Positions 1-9,543 of a DNA stretch of 64,000 nt are shown here, one piece after another. The stretch spans positions 6,482,001-6,546,000 of the forward strand of contig NZ_CP134779.1 of NCBI RefSeq assembly GCF_031884435.1. Direction: 5' to 3'. The translations under genes and the position numbers were made by a program. The first letter of the stretch is position 1, and the number at the start of each line of letters is the position of its first letter. This DNA is from Bosea sp. 685. GTDB taxonomy: Bacteria > Pseudomonadota > Alphaproteobacteria > Rhizobiales > Beijerinckiaceae. Under the pieces are notes generated by a model. It was not told the DNA's origin. It did no database searches and was given only the letters and a program-made list of their open reading frames with translations.

Positions 1-96
1 GACCATGACGAAGGGCGCGACGGCCCCTATTCGTTGCCCCGCGAGGGGAGAAGGAATGAGAGCCGCATTGCCCTTCCGCGCCCGTCCCACTACTGA

Positions 97-1146
<1,050 letters not shown>

Positions 1147-1159
1147 TGGCGAGAGCCAG

Positions 1160-1203
1160 ATGCGAAAAAATGGGAACCGGTTTTTCGCATTGATCCTGCT
1201 CTA
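1160..1203. repeat. dispersed palindromic repeat, family D copy 1
   Basis: Imperfect palindrome in which GCGAAAAA and TTTTTCGC flank GGGAACC, followed by TTGATCCTGCTCT. Related copies lie at 38075-38128 and 38780-38829, with a weaker relative at 15354-15405. It lies just after obgE and could fold at the 3' end of that transcript, but it lacks a clean terminator T-run. Confidence 0.75.
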
Positions 1204-1313
1204 ACCGGTGACAGGATTGCGAACCGCCGTTCCCAAGATGGCGGCGGCCCTTGCGCAAGGGCATGGCGTCGCGTCAATAGTGTTTCCAACGAAATCTCTG
1301 GAAACGCCGCGAC

Positions 1314-1901
1314 ATGAAGAAGCTCACTTCCCCGACCGTGTTGCTGGCCCTGATCTGCGCCGGCTCGGCCTTCGCCCAGGCGCAACGCAGCCCGGCGGCG
1401 GCCCAAGGGCAGCAGCGCCCGGCTGCAGCGGCTCCCGCGCCCGGCGGCGTTTCGCAGCCCGACAACACCACCGCGACCTATGGTGACTGGACGCATCGCT
1501 GCCAGCAGGGCGTCGGCACCCGCATCTGCGAGGTCGTGCAGACCTTGCAGGTCCAGGGCCAGCAGGGTCCGGTGGCGCTCGTCGCGGTCGGCCGACCGGT
1601 CAAGACCGAGCCCTATAAGCTCGTCGTGCAGGTTGCGCCGAATGTGACGCTGGGACCCAATGCCGGCGTGCGCGTCGCGCTGGGCGAGAAGGACGAGGGC
1701 ACGTTGGCTGCGTTCTCGCGCTGCATTCCCGGCGGCTGCTTCGCCGAGGTCGCGATGAGCGAGGATCTGCTGAAGCGCTGGCGCGGCTATTCGGAAGGCG
1801 GGCAATTGCGCTTCCAGGACGCGGCGAACCGGCCGGTGACGCTGCCCTTCTCCTTCCGCGGCTTCCAGGCGGCGGCCGATGCGTTGGCGCGGGAGCCTTG
1901 A
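1314..1901 (+). CDS. IalB-family (invasion-associated locus B) secreted protein
   Basis: Exported protein of the IalB family, which is widespread in Hyphomicrobiales; its biochemical role is poorly defined. An N-terminal signal peptide (MKKLT, hydrophobic stretch, AFAQA cleavage region) leads into an Ala/Pro/Gln-rich linker to about residue 50. The IalB domain starts with YGDWTHRC. Paired cysteines (HRCQ...RICE and SRCIPGGC) fit periplasmic disulfides, and the FSFRGFQAA segment near the C-terminus is typical of the family. The gene stands alone between two palindromic repeats and probably has its own promoter in 1204-1313. Confidence 0.88.
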   Translation: MKKLTSPTVLLALICAGSAFAQAQRSPAAAQGQQRPAAAAPAPGGVSQPDNTTATYGDWTHRCQQGVGTRICEVVQTLQVQGQQGPVALVAVGRPVKTEPYKLVVQVAPNVTLGPNAGVRVALGEKDEGTLAAFSRCIPGGCFAEVAMSEDLLKRWRGYSEGGQLRFQDAANRPVTLPFSFRGFQAAADALAREP

Positions 1902-1931
1902 GCAGTTCCTGACCACACACGGAAACACCGT

Positions 1932-2036
1932 GTCATCCCGGGCGACCGAAGGGAGACCCGGGATCCATTCCTGAACCTTTCCGAATAGCGCTCCGGAATG
2001 GATCCCGGGTCTTCGCTGCGCTACGCCCGGGATGAC
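1932..2036. repeat. dispersed palindromic repeat, family A copy 1
   Basis: A 105-base element bounded by the inverted ends GTCATCCCGGGCG and CGCCCGGGATGAC, with inner arms GGATCCATTC and GGAATGGATCC. Relatives lie at 6039, 14462, 17630, 30894 and 36159. It sits between convergent genes and may act as a bidirectional transcript end. Confidence 0.85.
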
Positions 2037-2083
2037 GGGGTGGTTCAGCGAAAAATTTCGATCTGGAGCGGGGTGCTGACGCC

Positions 2084-3904
2084 TCAGCTCTCGACGAATT
2101 GCAGCCGGTGCAGCCGGGCATAGCTGCCATCGCGCGCCAGCAGGGCGTCGTGGCTGCCGGTCTCGACGATCTTGCCTTCCTCCAGCACGACGATGAGGTC
2201 AGCCTCGCGCACGGTCGAGAGACGATGCGCGATCACCAGCGTGGTACGGTTCTGCATCAGGCGGGCCAGCGCCTGCTGGACGAGACGCTCGGATTCGGTG
2301 TCGAGCGCGCTGGTGGCTTCGTCGAGCAGCAGGATCGGCGCGTCCTTCAGGATGGCGCGGGCGATCGCGATGCGCTGGCGCTCGCCACCCGAAAGCTTCG
2401 AGCCGCGCTCGCCGACCTGACTGTCATAGCCCTCCGGCATCGCCATGATGAAGTCATGCGCGGCGGCGCCCTTGGCAGCGGCGACGATCTCGTCTTCGGT
2501 CGCGTCGGGCCGGCCAAAGCTGATATTGGCGCGCACCGTATCGTCGAACAGCACGACATCCTGGCTGACCACGCCGATCTGGCTGCGCAGGCTGGCGAGC
2601 GAGAGGTCGCGCAGATCCTGCCCGTCGATCTCGACGCGACCCTCGCTGGGGTCGTAGAGCCGCGGCACCAAAGCGAGCAAGGTCGATTTGCCGGAGCCGG
2701 AGCGGCCGACAAGCGCCGTCATCTTGCCGCCCTGGACGACGAGATCGATGCCCTCCAGCGCGCGGGCATCGTCGCGATAGCGGAAGCGCAGGCCCTTGAA
2801 GGCGATCTCGCCGGCCCCGACTGCGAGCGGTTTGGCGTCGGGGCGCTGCGTGATCACCGGCTTGTCGTCGATCAGGGCGTAATAGCGCTTCAGCGAGGCG
2901 CCGGCCTCCTGGACGATGGCGTTGAGGTTGCCGAGCGAGCGCATCGGCTGCGCCGCCAGCAGCAGCGCCGAGACATAGCCGGTGAAATCGCCGACCGTCG
3001 AGCCGCCCGAGGTGATGCGCACGCCGATCGCGGCGAGCACGCCCGCCACCGCCATGCCGCCCGCGACCTCGAGCAGCGGATCGAGCCGGCCGCGCGCATT
3101 GGCCGACTTCATCTTGACGGCGCGGATCGATTCGAAGGCGGCCGCCGCGCGCGCCTTGAGATAGGGCTCGAGTGAATCGGTCTTGGCGGCGCGCGCGCCC
3201 TGCAGGCTCTCGGTGACGAGGCTTGCCATCACGCCGGTCTGTTCCTGCTGCGACACCGCCATACGGCGCAGCTTCTTGCCGATACGGCCGATCGGCCGCG
3301 CCACGATCGGCGCGATCAGCAGCACGACCAAGGTCATCTGCCAGTCGATCCAGAGCAGGGCGCCGACCAGCGCGATGGCGGTCAGCACGTCGCGCACAGC
3401 GATGTTGACCAGCCGCGTCAGCGCCTCCTTGACGAAGGTGAAGTCGGTGGTGAAGCGCTGCGTCAGGGAGGCGGGATTCTCTTTTTGAAGCTGGGCGAGG
3501 TCGGCGTCGATCAGATGAGCATAGAGCTGCGTCTGCATGTCGGCTTCGATGCGGCTGACGACGCTGTTGGTCATCACGGTCTGCGTCAGCAGGGAGAAGC
3601 CCTTGATCGCGGTGACGATGACGACGACGATCGCGACGGCGTTGACGACGCCGATCTCGATGGCGATCGATTTCGAGACGAGGCGCTCCATCCGGCGCAC
3701 GAAACCGGTCGCCTCGGCGCTGAGCGGGTCGGCGAAAGCGTCGAACGCCGCCTTGATCAGCAGTGGATAGAAGCTCGTCGTCGCGGCGATCACGACCACG
3801 AGGCCCATGATCATCGCCATTTGCGGCAGGTAAGTCTTGCCCTGCTCGCGCCAGACGCGGGCGAAAAGCGCGAAAGTGTCGTCGGTAACGCGGCCGATCT
3901 TCAT
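2084..3904 (-). CDS. ABC exporter, fused permease and ATPase (MsbA-like)
   Basis: Half-size ABC exporter of about 606 aa that should work as a homodimer in the inner membrane, probably on lipids or hydrophobic compounds. The N-terminal transmembrane domain covers roughly residues 20-320. The ATPase domain has Walker A GRSGSGKST, signature LSGGERQR, Walker B ILLLDEATSALD and the H-loop histidine in VIAHRLST. I place the start at the ATG giving MKIGRVTDD; an in-frame start 30 bases upstream is possible but adds an Arg-rich leader. The substrate cannot be read from sequence, and MsbA-like is a family-level label. The gene stands alone and is divergent from the next one. Confidence 0.92.
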   Translation of the reverse strand: MKIGRVTDDTFALFARVWREQGKTYLPQMAMIMGLVVVIAATTSFYPLLIKAAFDAFADPLSAEATGFVRRMERLVSKSIAIEIGVVNAVAIVVVIVTAIKGFSLLTQTVMTNSVVSRIEADMQTQLYAHLIDADLAQLQKENPASLTQRFTTDFTFVKEALTRLVNIAVRDVLTAIALVGALLWIDWQMTLVVLLIAPIVARPIGRIGKKLRRMAVSQQEQTGVMASLVTESLQGARAAKTDSLEPYLKARAAAAFESIRAVKMKSANARGRLDPLLEVAGGMAVAGVLAAIGVRITSGGSTVGDFTGYVSALLLAAQPMRSLGNLNAIVQEAGASLKRYYALIDDKPVITQRPDAKPLAVGAGEIAFKGLRFRYRDDARALEGIDLVVQGGKMTALVGRSGSGKSTLLALVPRLYDPSEGRVEIDGQDLRDLSLASLRSQIGVVSQDVVLFDDTVRANISFGRPDATEDEIVAAAKGAAAHDFIMAMPEGYDSQVGERGSKLSGGERQRIAIARAILKDAPILLLDEATSALDTESERLVQQALARLMQNRTTLVIAHRLSTVREADLIVVLEEGKIVETGSHDALLARDGSYARLHRLQFVES

Positions 3905-4084
3905 GGCGCGGGGCCTATCACGACGCTGGCGCAAGCGCTACCGGGCTTCGTGTTTCCGAAGGATTCGCAGCCTCGCAAGGCAGGCACGCGCAGCGCGGAA
4001 GGTAGGCACGCGCAGCGAGGTCTTGCTCCAGACACGAAGCTGGCGTCCGATAGCCACAACCGATTCAGGAGATTGCGACAGCCC

Positions 4085-5221
4085 ATGCCCTTGCATCCGC
4101 CGGCCCAAGCCGGCCAGAGATTCAGCGAGATCGACACCCCTGCTTTGGTGCTCGACCTCGATGCCTTCGAACGCAACCTCGTCGCGATGGCGGCCTATAC
4201 GCAGGCCCACGGCATTCGCCTGAGGCCGCACGCCAAGACGCATAAGAGCCCCGAGATCGCCTTGCGCCAGATCGCCCATGGCGCCGTCGGGCAGTGTTGT
4301 CAGAAGGTCTCGGAGGCCGAGATCCTGGTCGCGGGCGGCGTGCAGGACGTGCTGGTTTCCAATGAAGTCGCGGGTGCCGCCAAGCTCGACCGGCTGGCGC
4401 AGCTCGCCCGCAGCGCCAAGATCAGCCTCTGTGTCGATCATCTCGACGGCGTGCGCGAGGCTGCGGAAGCCGCCGCGCGCCATGATGTCGTGTTCGATGT
4501 CCTGGTCGAGATCGATGTCGGCGGGCGGCGCTGCGGCGTCGCGCCCGGGGAGGCGGCGGTCAGGATCGCCGAGGCGGTTTCGCGCAGCAACACTTTGCGC
4601 TTCGGCGGCCTGCAGGCCTATCACGGCACGGCCCAGCATATGCGTTCGATCGACGAGCGGCGCGAGGCGATCGAGCGCGCCGGCCTCTCGGCCCGCAACA
4701 CGGTCGAACGCCTGGCCCAGGCCGGCTTGACCTGCGGCGTCGTCAGCGGGGCCGGCACCGGCACCTATGAGATCGAGACCGGGTCGGGCATCTGGAACGA
4801 GATCCAGGCCGGCTCCTACATCTTCATGGACGCCGATTACGCCCGCAACCGGCAGGCGGACGGCACGCCGTTCCGCGCCTTCGAGCACGCGCTCTTCATC
4901 CTGACCGGGGTGATGAGCAAGCCGGTGCCCGACCGCGCCATCGTCGATGCCGGGCACAAGGCGGCGGCGATCGATTCCGGCATGCCGATGCCGTTCCGGC
5001 GCGAGGGCGCGGTCTACACGAAACCCTCCGACGAGCATGGCGTGCTGACCGGCGACCCGATCGCGCTGCCGCATCGCGGCGAGCATATCCTGCTCGTGCC
5101 GGGCCATTGCGACCCGACGGTGAACCTGCACGACTGGTATGTCTGCGTGCGCGGGATGCACGGGCCTGACGCCCATGTCGAGGCGCTCTGGCCGGTGGCG
5201 GCGCGCGGCGCATTGACCTGA
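4085..5221 (+). CDS. DSD1-type PLP enzyme (D-threonine / 3-hydroxy-D-aspartate aldolase-like)
   Basis: Fold-type III PLP enzyme with an alanine-racemase-like barrel that cleaves or dehydrates D-3-hydroxy amino acids. RPHAKTHK near residue 48 holds the likely Schiff-base lysine (K51). GHCDPT near the C-terminus supplies His341 and, two residues on, Asp343, the metal-binding pair of D-threonine aldolases; D-serine dehydratases carry a Cys at the second position. The 378 aa length is normal. The start is the ATG opening MPLHPPAQAG; the open frame continues upstream but is antisense to the ABC exporter. The following unknown gene starts 19 bases downstream and may be co-transcribed. Exact substrate unknown. 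Confidence 0.88.
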   Translation: MPLHPPAQAGQRFSEIDTPALVLDLDAFERNLVAMAAYTQAHGIRLRPHAKTHKSPEIALRQIAHGAVGQCCQKVSEAEILVAGGVQDVLVSNEVAGAAKLDRLAQLARSAKISLCVDHLDGVREAAEAAARHDVVFDVLVEIDVGGRRCGVAPGEAAVRIAEAVSRSNTLRFGGLQAYHGTAQHMRSIDERREAIERAGLSARNTVERLAQAGLTCGVVSGAGTGTYEIETGSGIWNEIQAGSYIFMDADYARNRQADGTPFRAFEHALFILTGVMSKPVPDRAIVDAGHKAAAIDSGMPMPFRREGAVYTKPSDEHGVLTGDPIALPHRGEHILLVPGHCDPTVNLHDWYVCVRGMHGPDAHVEALWPVAARGALT

Positions 5222-5240
5222 ACCCATCCCGGAGCATGCG

Positions 5241-6020
5241 ATGCTCGCCGAACTCGCGCTCAGGCTGATCACACCGGCCGGGCGGATGACGCGGCGGCTG
5301 GGTTTGTTGTCGGAGAGCACGGCGCTATGGGCGCGCGGTCTTCGCCATCGCAAGGCCTGGGCCGCGCATCATGGCCACTGCCGTGCTGTGGTGACTGAGG
5401 TGGTCGCGGCGCTGCCATCCCGGCGCTGCGTCGTCGTGCTTGGCTCGGGGCTGGTGCGTGACGTGCCGCTCGAGCTGCTCTGCGCGGGCTTCCAGCGCGT
5501 GCTGCTGGTCGACGCCGTGCATCTGCCGCCGGTCAGGCTGCGCATGGCCCTTCGCCGCAAGGTCACGCTGATGACGCGCGATCTCAGCGGCGTGATGGGC
5601 TGGCTCGCCGGCGAGCGCGAGGGGCGGACCGACCCCGTTGCCGACCTCGTCATGGATGCGGGCATCGACCTCGTGATTTCGGCCAATCTGCTCTCGCAGC
5701 TCGCTTGGCCGGTGGAGGATTGGCTGGAGGAGAATCCGGGGCGGGCTGCCGCCTTCCCAGTCGATCTGCCGGCGCGCTGCATCGCCTGGCATCTCGACGA
5801 TCTCGCGCGCTTTCAGGGGCGCGTCGTCCTGCTCAGCGATGTCGAGATGGTCGAGCGCGACCGGGCCGGGGCGGTGATCGGGCGGCTCGATTTGATGCGC
5901 GGCGTCGCGCTCCCCGAAGCGGATGAGAGCTGGGACTGGCCGGTCTCGCCATTCGGGGAGGCCGGGCCGGATCGGGAAGCGGTGCACCGGGTCGGCGCCT
6001 GGCGGAATTTTGGGACGTGA
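5241..6020 (+). CDS. unknown protein with Rossmann/methyltransferase-like motifs
   Basis: I do not recognise this 259 aa protein. VVVLGSGLVRDVPLE (about residue 64) followed by VLLVDAVHLP resembles the glycine-rich loop and the second acidic strand of a SAM-dependent methyltransferase, and DLVISANLLSQL looks like a motif IV strand. No signal peptide or membrane segment is evident. It closely follows the DSD1-type gene on the same strand, so it is probably in the same transcription unit. A methyltransferase-like fold is inference only; the role is unknown. Confidence 0.75.
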   Translation: MLAELALRLITPAGRMTRRLGLLSESTALWARGLRHRKAWAAHHGHCRAVVTEVVAALPSRRCVVVLGSGLVRDVPLELLCAGFQRVLLVDAVHLPPVRLRMALRRKVTLMTRDLSGVMGWLAGEREGRTDPVADLVMDAGIDLVISANLLSQLAWPVEDWLEENPGRAAAFPVDLPARCIAWHLDDLARFQGRVVLLSDVEMVERDRAGAVIGRLDLMRGVALPEADESWDWPVSPFGEAGPDREAVHRVGAWRNFGT

Positions 6021-6038
6021 GGGGGTAGCTATTATGCC

Positions 6039-6115
6039 GTCATGCTCGGGCTTGACCCGAGCATCTCCTGGTCGAGATTCTCGGGTCTACGCTGCGCTTC
6101 GCCCGAGAATGACGG
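6039..6115. repeat. dispersed palindromic repeat, family A relative
   Basis: Two nested hairpin arms: ATGCTCGGG against CCCGAGCAT, then ATTCTCGGG against CCCGAGAAT. The ends GTCAT and ATGAC are shared with the other family A copies. It lies between two converging genes. Confidence 0.75.
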
Positions 6116-6125
6116 GCCCGCCCCC

Positions 6126-7065
6126 TTAGCGATTCAGCCTGACCTCGCCGCTCCGCGCCAGATCATAGCCGCCGAGTTCGCGCGCCCTTGCTGCCATGTC
6201 GGGCCTGCGCATCCAGGCGAGCAGGGTTTGCGTCGCCGGTTCGAAATAGGTCCGGCGGCGCATCACCAGATCGACATGCTCCCAGACCAGCGGCAGGAAA
6301 TCGAGGCCGAAGGCGGCAGCGATAGCGCGCGAGGCGATGCCGCAATCGGCGCGGCCGGTGCGGATCGCCAAGGCGAGGTCCTGGCCCGTGGCGCAGACGC
6401 CCTCGGCCATGACCATGCGGCCGTCGGGGACGTCGTCGCGCGCCATCAGGCTCGTCAGCAGCAATTGCGCGCCGGCGCCCTGCTGGCGGCGGGCGAAGCG
6501 GGCACGCTTCTCGACGGCCGAGGCGATGCCGGCAAGGGCGAGCGGATTGCCGGGCGCCATCAGCAGGCCCTGCTCGCGCCTGGCGAACCCGATCACCACC
6601 GCGTCGAACAGGCCAGGCTCCGCCCGGATCGCGGCCGGGTTGGCCGCGTCATCATCGGGCGTCGCATGGAGATGGATCGCGGCGATGGCGACCTCGCCGC
6701 GCGTCAGCCGGTCGAGCCCGGCCTGCGAGCCTTCCGCCAACAGAGCGAGACCGCAGCCGGAATCACGCACGGCGACCTCGAGCAGCGAGATCCTGGCTGC
6801 CGCCGATGATCGGCGGCGGGTTTGCGGGCTGCATGCCCTCGGGCCGCGCCAGCCCGGCCTCGAGCCAGCGGTCGAGCGCCGCACGCGGGAACAGCCATTT
6901 GCCGCTGACCTTTGTGCAGGGCACGGCACTATGGGCGACGAGCTCGTAGAGCTTGCGTTCCTTGAGCCGCAGATAGGCAGCGGCCTCCTCGGTGGTCAGG
7001 TAAATCCGGTCCTGCATCTGACTGCGCTGGGCTGTTTCTGTTCCAAGATTGGCAATTGGTCGCAT
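6126..7065 (-). pseudogene. frameshifted HTH regulator with periplasmic-binding-like domain (tup/mod regulator type)
   Basis: Two overlapping reading frames together make one familiar protein. The first part (MQDRIYLTTEEAAAYLRLKE onward) is an excisionase/MerR-type helix-turn-helix domain ending in the Trp-rich KVSGKWLFPRAALDRWL. The second part, from LLEVAVRDSGCGLALL to the C-terminus, is a binding-protein-like domain as found in molybdate/tungstate regulators. The frame changes near 6795: removing one base in the minus-strand run GATCTCGCTGCTCGAG restores a continuous protein, so a +1 insertion or a sequencing error is likely. The start may be 7065 or the ATG at 7017. It is divergent from tupBCA, which it probably controls. 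Confidence 0.8.
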
Positions 7066-7087
7066 TGAACTCTAGAAATCACAAGTG

Positions 7088-7115
7088 TCTGCAGGTCTTG
7101 TATCTGCAGGTCTTG
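7088..7115. promoter_or_regulatory. tandem 13-base direct repeat in tup promoter region
   Basis: TCTGCAGGTCTTG occurs twice with a two-base spacer (7088-7100 and 7103-7115), between the divergent regulator and tupB. The 15-base period would not place both copies on exactly the same DNA face, but the location suggests an operator for the adjacent HTH regulator. It could also be chance slippage. Confidence 0.4.
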
Positions 7116-7174
7116 GCTGTTCGCAGGCTTTGAGCTTTCAGGCAGGTTTGGCTTTCGGGGGAGCGCGACGGACG

Positions 7175-7876
7175 GTGGACTTCGCGGCGATCTTCAAGGC
7201 GGCCTTCGCGCTGGTGGTCGGGCTCGATCCCGGTTTCCTGGCGATTGTGGGCCTGTCGCTCAGGGTGACGCTGACCGCCGTGCTGATCGCGGGGCTGATC
7301 GGCCTGCCGCTCGGGGCGGCCCTGGCGCTGGCGCGCTTTCCCGGCCGCTCGGTCGTCATCGTCTGCCTCAATGCGCTGATGGGCCTGCCGCCGGTCGTGG
7401 CCGGGCTTTTCGTCTTCCTGCTGCTCTCGCGCTCTGGCCCGCTCGGCCCGCTCGGGCTGTTGTTCACGCCGACCGCGATGATCGCGGCTCAGGTGATCCT
7501 GGTCCTGCCGATCGTGATCGCGCTGACACGCCAGACGGTCGAGGACCTGTGGAGCGAGTATCGCGACCATCTGCGCTCGGTCGGGTTGGAGGGGATGCGC
7601 GCGATCCCGACCCTGCTCTTCGATGGGCGCTTTGCGCTGGCGACCGCGCTGCTCGCCGGTTTCGGCCGGGCGAGCGCCGAGGTCGGCGCGGTGCTGATCG
7701 TCGGCGGCAACATCGCCGGCTACACCCGCACCATGACGACGACGATCACGCTGGAGACCTCCAAGGGCGACCTGCCGCTGGCGCTGGGGCTCGGGCTCGT
7801 GCTGATCGCGCTGACGCTGGCGATCAATGCGGTCGCCTTCGGGGCGAGCCGCATCGGCGCCCGCTATGCCGGATGA
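7175..7876 (+). CDS. tupB: tungstate ABC transporter permease TupB
   Basis: Inner-membrane permease of the TupABC importer, about 233 aa with five or six hydrophobic segments. The inner loop EVGAVLIVGGNIAGYTRTMTTT is characteristic of TupB/WtpB-type permeases. I chose the GTG at 7175 because CGGGGGAG lies just upstream and MDFAAIFKAAF leads directly into the first membrane segment; an in-frame start at 7085 would add a Gly/Ala-rich leader lying in the promoter repeats. The stop overlaps the ATG of the ATPase gene. Tungstate rather than molybdate is inferred mainly from the TupA neighbour. Confidence 0.88.
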   Translation: MDFAAIFKAAFALVVGLDPGFLAIVGLSLRVTLTAVLIAGLIGLPLGAALALARFPGRSVVIVCLNALMGLPPVVAGLFVFLLLSRSGPLGPLGLLFTPTAMIAAQVILVLPIVIALTRQTVEDLWSEYRDHLRSVGLEGMRAIPTLLFDGRFALATALLAGFGRASAEVGAVLIVGGNIAGYTRTMTTTITLETSKGDLPLALGLGLVLIALTLAINAVAFGASRIGARYAG

Positions 7877-8604
7877 GCATGATGCGTGACGTGACCTCGA
7901 TCCTGCCGCTCAGCCTCGAGACCGTCTCCTTCCTCGGGGAGGGACGCAGATTGGTCGATGCGGTCAGCCTCGACCTGCCCGCGGGCGGGGTCACCGTGCT
8001 GCTCGGGCCCAATGGCGCCGGCAAATCGCTGATGCTCAGGCTCTGCCACGGCCTGCTGACGCCGAGCGAGGGCCGCGTGCACTGGGCGGCGAGCGTGACC
8101 GGGGGCGCGAAACGCCACGCCATGGTGTTCCAGAAGCCGATCATGCTGCGCCGCTCGGTCGAGGCCAATATCGATCATGCGCTGGCGTCGGCGGGCGTCG
8201 CGCGCGTCGAGCGGCGCGAACGCGCCCAGGCCGCGCTGCAGCGCTTCGGCCTGTCCGAGCGCGCGACGCAGCCGGCGCGGTTGCTCTCGGGTGGCGAGCA
8301 GCAGCGCCTGGCCATCGCGCGCGCCTGGAGCTTGAGGCCCGAACTGCTCTTCCTGGACGAACCGACCTCGCAGCTTGATCCCGCCGCGACGCGGCAGATC
8401 GAGGAGTTGCTGACCGGTCTCGTGGCGGAGGGCATCACGGTCTTGATGTCGACGCATGATCTCGGCCAGGCGAAGCGGCTGGCCGATCGCGTGCTGTTCC
8501 TGCACCGGGGCCGGCTGATCGAGGATTCCCTCGCCGAGTACTTCTTTGCCGAGCCGCAGACGATCGAGGCCCGCGCCTTCCTTGCCGGGGACTTGATCTG
8601 GTGA
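7873..8604 (+). CDS. tupC: tungstate ABC transporter ATPase TupC
   Basis: Cytoplasmic ATPase that energises the TupB permease. Walker A is GPNGAGKS, the signature LSGGEQQR, Walker B LLFLDEPTSQLD and the H-loop STHDLGQA. At 243 aa it lacks the C-terminal MOP domain of ModC, which fits the shorter Tup-type ATPases. The ATG at 7873 overlaps the tupB stop, implying translational coupling. The same open frame extends further upstream but only inside tupB. Confidence 0.92.
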   Translation: MSMMRDVTSILPLSLETVSFLGEGRRLVDAVSLDLPAGGVTVLLGPNGAGKSLMLRLCHGLLTPSEGRVHWAASVTGGAKRHAMVFQKPIMLRRSVEANIDHALASAGVARVERRERAQAALQRFGLSERATQPARLLSGGEQQRLAIARAWSLRPELLFLDEPTSQLDPAATRQIEELLTGLVAEGITVLMSTHDLGQAKRLADRVLFLHRGRLIEDSLAEYFFAEPQTIEARAFLAGDLIW

Positions 8605-8660
8605 GGCGCTCTTCCCGAGAAACCGATTGCTGCCAAAACCAGAAATCCGAGGAGACGACC

Positions 8661-9539
8661 ATGATCATGACCAGACGCCTCTTGCTCACGGCTGGCTTCT
8701 CGGCCGCCTTTGCCGGCCTTGCGCTTGCCCAGACGACCACAGTCGCGCCGCCGGCGGCATCGACCCCTGCAGCAGCGGGCGCGCGCTTCATCACCGTCTC
8801 CTCGACGACCTCGACGCAGGATTCCGGGCTGTTCGGGCATATCCTGCCCTTGTTCCAGGCCAGGACCGGCATCGAGGTGCGGGTGGTGTCGCAAGGCACC
8901 GGCCAGGCGCTCGACACCGGGCGGCGCGGCGATGCCGATGTCGTCTTCGTCCATGCCAAGGCGCAGGAGGAGAAGTTCCTGGCTGAGGGTTTCGCGCTCG
9001 AGCGCAAGCCGGTGATGTATAACGACTTCGTCCTGATCGGCCCGAAGAGCGACCCGGCCGGCGTCGCCGGCACGAAGGACATCGTCGCAGCGCTGAAGGC
9101 GATCCAGGAGAAGGGCACGCCCTTCGTCTCGCGCGGCGACAAATCCGGCACTCACTCCGCCGAACTGGCGCTCTGGAAGGTCGCGGGCATCGATCTCGAT
9201 CAGAAGAAGGGCTCCTGGTATCGCGATGTCGGCCAGGGCATGGGGGCTGCGCTCAACACGGCCGGCGGCATGGGGGCCTATGTGCTCTCCGATCGCGGTA
9301 CCTGGATCTCGTTCAAGAACCGCGGCGATCTCACGATTGCGGTCGAGGGTGACCGGCGCCTGTTCAACCAATATGGCGTCATGGCGGTGAACCCGGCCAA
9401 GCACCGGCATGTGAAGGTCAATGACGGCCAGGCCTTCGTGAACTGGCTGGTCAGCCCGGAAGGCCAGAAGGCGATCGCCGACTACAAGATCGACGGGCAG
9501 CAATTATTCTTCCCGAATGCGACGCAGGCGGGAGCCTGA
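8661..9539 (+). CDS. tupA: tungstate-binding protein TupA
   Basis: Periplasmic binding protein that delivers tungstate to TupBC. A signal peptide (MIMTRRLLLTAGFSAAF...ALAQ) is followed by an Ala/Pro linker and the diagnostic ligand-loop STTSTQDSGLFGHILP; TupA proteins carry TTTSTxDSGLL at this position. The FVSRGDKSGTH and VLSDRGTW segments are also family hallmarks. The start at 8661 has GAGGAGA about eight bases upstream; an in-frame GTG at 8601 is possible but less likely. It ends four bases before the first ModA-like gene, extending the operon. Confidence 0.93.
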   Translation: MIMTRRLLLTAGFSAAFAGLALAQTTTVAPPAASTPAAAGARFITVSSTTSTQDSGLFGHILPLFQARTGIEVRVVSQGTGQALDTGRRGDADVVFVHAKAQEEKFLAEGFALERKPVMYNDFVLIGPKSDPAGVAGTKDIVAALKAIQEKGTPFVSRGDKSGTHSAELALWKVAGIDLDQKKGSWYRDVGQGMGAALNTAGGMGAYVLSDRGTWISFKNRGDLTIAVEGDRRLFNQYGVMAVNPAKHRHVKVNDGQAFVNWLVSPEGQKAIADYKIDGQQLFFPNATQAGA

Positions 9540-9543
9540 ATCG

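Noticed and set aside
3938..5353. Long minus-strand open frame opposite the DSD1-type gene
   Set aside because: It is antisense to a well-supported enzyme; its peptide is Arg/Asp/Gln-rich and matches no family, as expected for a shadow frame in GC-rich DNA.
7088..7115. Start of a CRISPR-like array
   Set aside because: Only two short copies with a two-base gap and no spacers; no cas genes in the window.
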